Source of the DNA: Bacteroidia bacterium
GTDB taxonomy: Bacteria; Bacteroidota; Bacteroidia; Bacteroidales; Azobacteroidaceae
DNA: 19,803 nucleotides
NCBI GenBank assembly: GCA_025999255.1
Contig: BNXB01000023.1
Coordinates: 1-19,803 of the forward strand
Direction: 5' to 3'
The stretch's first letter is position 1. The number at the start of each line of letters is the position of its first letter. A program made the position numbers and the translations under genes. The notes under the pieces were generated by a model, which searched no databases, had not been told where the DNA came from, and saw only the letters and a program-made list of their open reading frames with translations. Positions 14,149-19,803 of the stretch are shown here, one piece after another.

Positions 14149-15756
14149 TTACTTCCTATTTTTCTTGGTTGTGACAATAACCACCCCGTTTTTGCCCTCT
14201 TCTCCATATTGCTTGGCCGAGTCCCCTTTCAAAACTGTTATATCTTCTATTTCATGGGGTTCCACTTTATTCAAGTCTTCTGCCGGAATCTTTTTTCCAT
14301 CTATTACAATCAACGGCGGATTTTTCCAAACCGTCGCATTTTTAACCCCATTTTTTTCCGTACAATACACAACCCTATCGGCTTCCATACGAATTGAAGG
14401 GACTTCCGGATTTGGATTCTGAGGGGATAATACAATCGCTAAATGATCCGAATCGGACTTTACATTACCACTATTCATGCCAATCATCGAAACTGTAAGT
14501 GTAGCGTTTTCAGGCGCCTCCAAAACAAATTTACCTTCTGTATCCGTAACGGTTCCAGTTTTTGTACCGGAAACTATAACGGCAGCTCCAACAAGCGGTT
14601 TGCCGGAAGGGTCTTTAACAATACCGCTTATTCTTTTTGTTACGCTTTCGGTCTTGCTTACTACCAATTCAATAGGGGAAACAACAGCGCTACTTTTACT
14701 TTTTATCGCACCTGGGTCCTTTTTTACCGGTTCTTTCACTCCTTTCACTCCTTTCATTTCATATTTCTCAACCGGCACCCCGATTAATAGAGATTCTTCC
14801 ACAGTACTTTTTATTACACCATTCGCTTTTGTAATTTCAGTTAAATCACTAACTTTGGCGCTGGAGATCTTATCCAGTTCACCGGAAATTTCCGGACGGG
14901 CAAATGCAGTTACTGCTACTACTGTTACAGGAAGTACATAAAGATACTTCAACAGCCCCCATGGGCTTGATTTTTGTTTTGACATCATGATAATACGTTT
15001 TTTAAGTTTATTGTGATTAAAGCTGTTGGCCATTGAGTAGAGCCTTTTGCCGACAGCTTTTTTTATTAATAGTAATTGATATTGCTTCGCATCGACACCC
15101 TCGTTGAGCACATATTCGTCGGCCTCATATTCATGTATATTTTGCAATTCCTGCTTCATAAGCCATGCAGCAGGATTAAACCACTGGAATACAATACAGG
15201 TATCGGCCAGCAGGAGGTCTAATGAATGACGTTTATGTACATGGGCCATCTCATGTATCATAATTTCCCGGCCATTCTCTTTCATGTCGTTTTCGGATAT
15301 AACAATATAATTCATCCAGCTAAAAGGAGTTATCATCTTGTTATGCAACACAAGGCGGATTCCATCCCCTTGTTTCTCTGTCCTCCCTTGTCGTAACAGA
15401 CACCGGATACGTAACAGAAAATATATATTCCGGCACAGAAAAAAGACAATACCGGCCAGATAAGTCAGCAATACAATATGCACCCATGTCACAACAGGCC
15501 CCGGTTGTCCTGCAGCCTCAATATTATACGGTTCCACAAAAAGCCGGTTCAGGTTGAGTACCGTCCGGTTAACACTATTTCCGTCACCCATACGAATACT
15601 GCAAAAAGGTATAACCAGGGACAAAGCCAGTATGCACAATACGGCAATCCTGTTGAAACGGTGAAAGGTATCCCTGTTCAATAATAGCCTGAAGAACAGG
15701 AAAAAAGCCACAAGGCAAACAGCAGATTTAAGCATATGCACAAAAAATACTCCCAT
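14149..15756 (-). CDS. BlaR1/M56-type sensor peptidase with carboxypeptidase-like and TonB-plug-like tail, 535 aa
   Basis: A membrane sensor-protease of the BlaR1/MecR1 type. Membrane helices lie at about 8-26, 36-52, 90-112 and 265-286. The zinc peptidase site HEMAH (168-172) on the cytoplasmic side is followed by a conserved HEYEADEYV (208-216). After the last helix there is no penicillin-binding domain. Instead there is a Lys/Val-rich linker, a carboxypeptidase-regulatory-like beta domain (about 374-445, ISGIVKDPSGKPLVGAAVIV) and a plug-like segment (480-531, PLIVIDGKKI, EIEDITVLKGDSAKQYGEEG) similar to the N-terminal region of TonB-dependent receptors. Such fusions are common in Bacteroidetes. 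It is 13 bp downstream of the BlaI-like repressor, which it probably cleaves on an envelope signal. Its final codons lie in the inverted 10-bp repeats. Confidence 0.88.
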   Translation of the reverse strand: MGVFFVHMLKSAVCLVAFFLFFRLLLNRDTFHRFNRIAVLCILALSLVIPFCSIRMGDGNSVNRTVLNLNRLFVEPYNIEAAGQPGPVVTWVHIVLLTYLAGIVFFLCRNIYFLLRIRCLLRQGRTEKQGDGIRLVLHNKMITPFSWMNYIVISENDMKENGREIMIHEMAHVHKRHSLDLLLADTCIVFQWFNPAAWLMKQELQNIHEYEADEYVLNEGVDAKQYQLLLIKKAVGKRLYSMANSFNHNKLKKRIIMMSKQKSSPWGLLKYLYVLPVTVVAVTAFARPEISGELDKISSAKVSDLTEITKANGVIKSTVEESLLIGVPVEKYEMKGVKGVKEPVKKDPGAIKSKSSAVVSPIELVVSKTESVTKRISGIVKDPSGKPLVGAAVIVSGTKTGTVTDTEGKFVLEAPENATLTVSMIGMNSGNVKSDSDHLAIVLSPQNPNPEVPSIRMEADRVVYCTEKNGVKNATVWKNPPLIVIDGKKIPAEDLNKVEPHEIEDITVLKGDSAKQYGEEGKNGVVIVTTKKNRK

Positions 15757-15769
15757 AGTATCAGACTAT

Positions 15770-16132
15770 TTATTTGTTGGAATTTTCCACGTCTTTTATC
15801 AGCTGTTTCAACTCTTCCAAAGAAATATCCTCCTCCTGCACAAGAGATGATACCGCACTGAGGTATGAATTATTGAAATATTTCTTTATCACACTTTTCA
15901 GCGTATCTTTTCTGAACTCGCTTTCGGATACGACAGGAAAATACTGATATGTATTCCCATACGTGTTATGAGATAAAAAGCCTTTTTCTTCCAATCCGCG
16001 GACAATCGTTGATAATGTATTGAAATGCGGTTTAGGATCATCGTAAAAGTTTAATATTTCCTTCACGAACAAAGGCCCTTTTTCCCAAAAAAAGCACATC
16101 AACTCCTCTTCTCTTACCGTCAAATCTTTCAT
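15770..16132 (-). CDS. BlaI/MecI-family transcriptional repressor, 120 aa
   Basis: A winged-helix repressor partner of the BlaR1-like protein. The likely start is the ATG at 16132 (MKDLTVREEELMCFFWEKGP), which gives the usual length of about 120 residues. An ATG 14 codons upstream (16174) adds only an odd leader, so it is less likely. The helix-turn-helix region is KEILNFYDDPKPHFNTLSTI with VRGLEEKGFLSH as recognition helix and wing. The C-terminal part (SVIKKYFNNSYLSAVSSLVQ) is the dimerisation helix, and the family's cleavage site lies near it. It precedes the sensor gene by 13 bp in one operon. Three palindromes with AACTAA half-sites upstream (16238-16297) are good candidates for its own operators. 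A possible promoter there has no strong -7 box. Confidence 0.9.
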   Translation of the reverse strand: MKDLTVREEELMCFFWEKGPLFVKEILNFYDDPKPHFNTLSTIVRGLEEKGFLSHNTYGNTYQYFPVVSESEFRKDTLKSVIKKYFNNSYLSAVSSLVQEEDISLEELKQLIKDVENSNK

Positions 16133-16237
16133 GTGTATGTAATTTATTTTTTTAAGGTCGTATAAAACTTGCATATTCTTAATTCTTTGTAAAATTAAAA
16201 ATAGACGCTCACTCTATATTTTAATTTTTCCACAAAG

Positions 16238-16297
16238 AACTAAACAAATTAGTTTACAAACTAATTATTTTAGTTAAAAAACTAAAAAACTTAGTTT
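16238..16297. promoter_or_regulatory. Cluster of three palindromes built on AACTAA (probable BlaI-type operators)
   Basis: Within the 381-bp gap between the BlaI-like gene and recJ, three palindromes share the half-site AACTAA or TTAGTT: 16247-16266 (9-bp arms, 2-bp spacer), 16268-16287 (8-bp arms, 4-bp spacer) and 16287-16297 (5-bp arms, 1-bp spacer). An extra half-site lies at 16238-16243. They sit about 105-165 bp upstream of the blaI-like start. On the minus strand a TTTG inside the first palindrome lies near a weak TTCTTTG-containing box, which would let a bound dimer block initiation. The rest of the gap (16133-16237 and 16333-16513) is AT-rich, and I see no further gene in it. Confidence 0.5.
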
Positions 16298-16298
16298 A

Positions 16299-16332
16299 TT
16301 TGAATGAATTGGAATTGTGTGCTACCTTTTTG
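16299..16332 (+). promoter_or_regulatory. Candidate promoter for recJ
   Basis: TTTG at 16299-16302 is followed after 20 bp by TACCTTTTTG at 16323-16332, close to the Bacteroidetes TTTG/TAnnTTTG pair. Transcription would start near 16338, giving an unusually long leader of about 175 nt before the recJ ATG. The -33 element abuts the third AACTAA palindrome, so the blaI-type repressor might also touch this promoter. Confidence 0.35.
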
Positions 16333-16513
16333 CAAATAGAATCAAATCCTGTATTTAATTTAAAAATATTCCAAAATATAATAATATATTCAGCATAAAA
16401 CATTAATTTTACAGGTTCGTTTATTCAGGATTGAATTGAAATCATAAAACGAGAGACTCTTTTATTTCGGAGAGTTGGTGTAGAGAGCGCAAAGAAAGAA
16501 AAAATAATATATA

Positions 16514-18244
16514 ATGACAAACAAATGGAATTATCAACCCCCAACACAAGAACAATTACTTAGGCGAAACGAACTTGCTAAAAAGTTCGGATTATCTGCT
16601 GCAGTCTGCCTCTTGATGGTGCAAAGGGGGATTACAACCGATAAAAAAGTTCATGAGTTTTTGAATCCTAATTTAAAGGATTTGCATGATCCCTTCCTTT
16701 ATCCCGACATGCAAAAAGCAGTGGAACGGTTGAATAAAGCTCTTGGGAATAAAGAAAGGATCATGATTTATGGGGACTATGATGTTGACGGTACGACTGC
16801 CGTTTCCCTGGTTTTTAAATTTTTAGAACAGAACAGTTGGAAATCCAACCTGGACTATTACATTCCCGATCGTTACGATGAAGGATACGGTATTTCCAAC
16901 AAAGGGATAGAATATGCCAAAGAAACGGGCGTATCCCTGATTATTTCCCTGGATTGCGGGATTAAAGCCATCGAAAAAATTGCATACGCCAAATCGTTGG
17001 GAATCGACTTTATCGTATGTGATCACCACATGCCCGATGACCGGTTGCCGGATGCTGTGGCCATACTGGATGCCAAACGTCCGGATTCGACTTATCCTTA
17101 TGAACATTTATCCGGGTGCGGAGTAGGATTCAAATTCATGCAGGCTTTTGCGGCAAGTAATGGTATCGAGGTTTCCCGTTTAAAAAACCTCCTGGATCTG
17201 GTTGCTGTCAGTATTGCCTCCGACATCGTCCCGGTCACCGGAGAAAACCGGATATTGGCGGCTTACGGTTTAAAACAGTTGAATCTCAACCCCAGTAAGG
17301 GATTAAAAGGGATCATTGACATTTGCGGATTGGCAGGAAAAGAAATATCAATGAGTGACATCGTCTTCAAGATCGGGCCTAGAATTAATGCTTCCGGTCG
17401 CATGATGAACGGAAAAGAAGCTGTTGAACTCCTCTTATCGAAAGATTTTACAACAGCCAGAATAAAGAGTGAAAATATAGATCAATACAATGACGACCGG
17501 AGGGAATTGGATAAGAAAACAACCGACGAAGCAAATACCCTTATCGAAGAAAATCCCCAAATGATTGAAGGTAAAATCATTGTCGTTTTCAATCCCGAAT
17601 GGCATAAGGGCGTCATTGGAATTGTCGCTTCCCGCCTGACGGAAAAGTTTTACAAGCCGGCTATCGTTTTGACCCAATCTAACGGATTTATTACAGGATC
17701 GGCGCGTTCCATCACAGGATTTGATATCTACAAAACTATTGAATCCTGCAAAGATTTGCTTGAAAATTTCGGAGGACATACCTATGCCGCAGGAATGACT
17801 TTACAACACAAAAACCTGGAGACATTCAAACAAAGACTCGAGAACTTTGCCGATATACACATGATAGAAGAACAAATGATCCAAACCCTGGACATTGATC
17901 TTGAACTGAAATTCAACGAAATCAACCAAAATTTACTTGATGATCTCAAAAAGATGAATCCTTACGGCCCGGAAAACCAAAAACCGGTTTTCTGTACTAT
18001 GGATGTTCGAGACTCAGGTTCCAGCAAATTGGTCGGAAAAGAACTGGAACATATCAAACTGGATCTGGTTGATGACTCTTCCGACATAGTGATGTCGGCC
18101 ATCGCATTCGGGATGCACCGTTTCGGAGATCATATCATCTCCGGAAAACCGTTCGATATTTGTTATACCGTGGAAGAAAACACCTATAACAACGTTACAT
18201 CGATCCAATTATTAATCAAAGACATAAGAATGAGAGAAAAATAA
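16514..18244 (+). CDS. recJ: Single-stranded-DNA-specific 5'-3' exonuclease RecJ, 576 aa
   Basis: RecJ degrades single-stranded DNA 5' to 3' in recombination, base-excision and mismatch repair. The DHH phosphoesterase core is complete: GDYDVDG (87-93), DCG (147-149), CDHHMP (169-174), SIASDIVP (233-240) and GPRINASGR (288-296). The DHHA1 domain follows with EWHKGVIGIVASR (362-374), GSARS and FGGHTYAAG (419-427), and an OB-like domain forms the C-terminus (about 450-576). Length and motif order are normal for the family. It is followed at 45 bp by a RecQ-like helicase on the same strand, a sensible pair because RecQ unwinding feeds RecJ resection. No Shine-Dalgarno sequence is seen, as is usual here. 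It starts at the only ATG in the right position. Confidence 0.97.
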   Translation: MTNKWNYQPPTQEQLLRRNELAKKFGLSAAVCLLMVQRGITTDKKVHEFLNPNLKDLHDPFLYPDMQKAVERLNKALGNKERIMIYGDYDVDGTTAVSLVFKFLEQNSWKSNLDYYIPDRYDEGYGISNKGIEYAKETGVSLIISLDCGIKAIEKIAYAKSLGIDFIVCDHHMPDDRLPDAVAILDAKRPDSTYPYEHLSGCGVGFKFMQAFAASNGIEVSRLKNLLDLVAVSIASDIVPVTGENRILAAYGLKQLNLNPSKGLKGIIDICGLAGKEISMSDIVFKIGPRINASGRMMNGKEAVELLLSKDFTTARIKSENIDQYNDDRRELDKKTTDEANTLIEENPQMIEGKIIVVFNPEWHKGVIGIVASRLTEKFYKPAIVLTQSNGFITGSARSITGFDIYKTIESCKDLLENFGGHTYAAGMTLQHKNLETFKQRLENFADIHMIEEQMIQTLDIDLELKFNEINQNLLDDLKKMNPYGPENQKPVFCTMDVRDSGSSKLVGKELEHIKLDLVDDSSDIVMSAIAFGMHRFGDHIISGKPFDICYTVEENTYNNVTSIQLLIKDIRMREK

Positions 18245-18289
18245 CAGCATAACTTGCACATATATCAAACCCGAAACGATAACTGTAAA

Positions 18290-19803
18290 ATGAACGATTT
18301 TCAAGCCGTACTAAAACAATACTGGGGTTACGATAGTTTCCGTTCTCTTCAGGAAGAAATTATTTCTTCCGTTTATGAGGGAAAAGATACCTTGGGCTTG
18401 ATGCCTACAGGTGGCGGTAAATCTCTGACATTCCAGGTACCAGTTATGCTGATGGAGGGTATTTGTATTGTAGTAACGCCTCTCATTGCCTTAATGAAAG
18501 ATCAGGTGGACAATCTGAAACACCGGAGAATAAAAGCCGCTGCCGTTCATTCGGGAATGAGCCGGCAGGAAATTATCATCGCACTTGAAAATTGTATCTT
18601 CGGAAATTACAAATTTTTATATGTTTCTCCGGAAAGACTCGCTACCGAATTGTTCCTGACCAAATTACAATATATGAAGGTCTGCATGTTGGTAATCGAC
18701 GAATCCCATTGTATTTCCCAGTGGGGATACGACTTCCGGCCGTCTTACCTCCGCATAGCCGACCTCCGGGAACATTTACCCGGAATTCCGGTACTGGCTC
18801 TTACAGCAACTGCTACCCCCGAAGTAGCGGACGATATCCAGAACAAATTACATTTCAAACAGAAAAATGTTTTTTGTAAAAGTTTCAAACGGGAAAATAT
18901 CGCATACATCATACGAAAAACAGAAGATAAAATCCCTGAAATCATCCGGATATTGAAAAAAATCCCCGGCACAGGTCTGGTATATGTACGAAGCCGGAAA
19001 TATACGAAAGAAATTGCAGCCGAATTAGTCAACCAGGGAATCAATGCCGATTTTTTTCATGCAGGACTTAATGTCGATGAAAAAATCGACAAACAAAACC
19101 GGTGGAAATCGGGCGAATGTCGGATCATGGTATGTACTAATGCCTTTGGTATGGGAATCGATAAGCCTGATGTCCGGGTTGTAATCCATTACGAACTCCC
19201 CAGCTCCCTGGAAGAATATTTTCAGGAAGCAGGGCGGGCAGGACGTGATGAGCAGAAAGCGTATGCCATTGCCCTATACTCGGAAAAAGATGGGGAAAAA
19301 CTGAAAAAAAGGGTCGAAGATGAGTTCCCTCCGAGGGAAGCGATCAAAGACATATATGAAAAACTGGCTTTTTATTTTCAAATAGGCGTCAATTCCGGTT
19401 TTCAAACAACCCACAACTTCAATCCGGAACATTTTTGTACGGTATTCAAATTTAGCTTCAGTCAGGCCCATCACGCCCTGAAATTACTCGAATTATCAGG
19501 ATATATAGAATACCTGGAAGAGACAGAAAAACAATCACGGGTTATTTTTACTATTGCCCGGGATGAAATGTATAAGTATTCTGCATTCAATGAAACGGTA
19601 GAAAATCTGATCAGGGTATTGTTACGTTCTTATACCGGACTTTTTTCGGAATATGTTTATATTAAAGAAGAACTGTTGGCATCGCGTACCGGTCTTTCCC
19701 ACCATCAGGTTTATGATATTCTGAAAATGCTTTCAGCTCAACAAATTATCCATTATATTCCGGCGCAGGCTTCACCGACCATCACTTATACACAGAATCG
19801 TGA
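18290..19803 (+). CDS. recQ: RecQ-family ATP-dependent DNA helicase (3' end outside window)
   Basis: The reading frame is open from the ATG at 18290 to the window edge (504 codons, no stop), so the gene is cut by the edge, not broken. It has the superfamily-2 helicase motifs: FRSLQEEII (motif 0), MPTGGGKS (38-45, Walker A), TPLIALMKDQV, VIDESHCISQWGYDFRP (135-151, DESH where most RecQ proteins have DEAH), LTATATPEV (171-179), VYVRSRK, TNAFGMGIDKPDV and QEAGRAGRD (312-320, arginine finger). The four-cysteine zinc region and the usual RQC signature are not seen after motif VI. Instead a winged-helix-like region follows, as in the short RecQ-like helicases of Bacteroidetes. About 100-130 residues are probably missing. 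It is likely cotranscribed with recJ. Confidence 0.93.
   Translation, partial: MNDFQAVLKQYWGYDSFRSLQEEIISSVYEGKDTLGLMPTGGGKSLTFQVPVMLMEGICIVVTPLIALMKDQVDNLKHRRIKAAAVHSGMSRQEIIIALENCIFGNYKFLYVSPERLATELFLTKLQYMKVCMLVIDESHCISQWGYDFRPSYLRIADLREHLPGIPVLALTATATPEVADDIQNKLHFKQKNVFCKSFKRENIAYIIRKTEDKIPEIIRILKKIPGTGLVYVRSRKYTKEIAAELVNQGINADFFHAGLNVDEKIDKQNRWKSGECRIMVCTNAFGMGIDKPDVRVVIHYELPSSLEEYFQEAGRAGRDEQKAYAIALYSEKDGEKLKKRVEDEFPPREAIKDIYEKLAFYFQIGVNSGFQTTHNFNPEHFCTVFKFSFSQAHHALKLLELSGYIEYLEETEKQSRVIFTIARDEMYKYSAFNETVENLIRVLLRSYTGLFSEYVYIKEELLASRTGLSHHQVYDILKMLSAQQIIHYIPAQASPTITYTQNR

Noticed and set aside
13981..14158. CRISPR array
   Set aside because: The units are contiguous 10-mers without spacers, with an inverted second half and no cas genes nearby.
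14443..14941. Plus-strand ORFs of 114 and 154 residues opposite the sensor gene
   Set aside because: They are antisense shadows of the Lys/Val-rich linker and beta domain of the M56 protein; composition follows the opposite frame.

Overview
The window looks like a chromosome segment from a Bacteroidales bacterium. The grounds are lipoproteins of the 6-bladed beta-propeller type, an NVEALA-like precursor peptide, a BlaR1-type M56 protein fused to a carboxypeptidase-regulatory-like domain, promoters resembling the Bacteroidetes TTTG/TAnnTTTG pattern, and almost no Shine-Dalgarno sequences. I cannot fix the genus from sequence alone.

Positions 1-2035 are a graveyard of broken pieces. There are two remnants of IS1634/IS4-like transposases on opposite strands, a 37-residue ribbon-helix-helix-like ORF, and a frameshifted beta-propeller lipoprotein gene.

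Positions 2004-7682, all on the minus strand and visibly more AT-rich than the right half, hold a partly decayed peptide-maturation type island. In transcription order it runs: NVEALA-like Cys-containing precursor (7682), 6-bladed beta-propeller lipoprotein (7276), membrane-anchored thioredoxin-like protein (6000), N-terminal fragment of a second propeller lipoprotein (5260), C-terminal SPASM half of a radical-SAM maturase (about 4902), a secreted M1-like gluzincin with HExxH-x18-E (4336), and two family-2 glycosyltransferases fused and frameshifted by a deletion (3018-2004). A 398-bp apparently exact direct repeat (1114-1511 and 4903-5300) carries the N-terminus of the second propeller gene. 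It brackets the SPASM-peptidase-GT segment, so that segment looks inserted into, or looped out by, one propeller gene. Both repeat copies carry the same A7 run with a -1 frame change directly before a TAA stop.

Positions 7817-9095 hold a plus-strand stand-alone AAA ATPase of the DUF4143 type behind a promoter covered by a perfect 13-bp inverted repeat.

Positions 9179-13939 are an ordinary housekeeping operon on the minus strand with very tight spacing: a YrdC/Sua5-type threonylcarbamoyl-AMP synthase, a polyprenyl-phosphate sugar phosphotransferase, a CLC chloride transporter with two CBS domains, and methionyl-tRNA formyltransferase (fmt).

Positions 13981-14158 contain a striking array of 10-bp-periodic repeats that folds back on an inverted copy of itself through 34-bp perfect arms. 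It separates the operon from an upstream BlaI/BlaR1-like sensor pair (16132-14149). Between blaI and the plus-strand recJ is an AT-rich regulatory gap with three nested palindromes built on the half-site AACTAA, probably BlaI-type operators. recJ (16514-18244) is followed at 45 bp by a RecQ-family helicase that runs off the right edge, a likely DNA-repair pair.

The most interesting material is the peptide island with its rearrangements, the shared slippery-site frameshift, and the 10-bp fold-back repeat. The cluster's individual families are known. I see no wholly unknown system that the sequence alone could establish.
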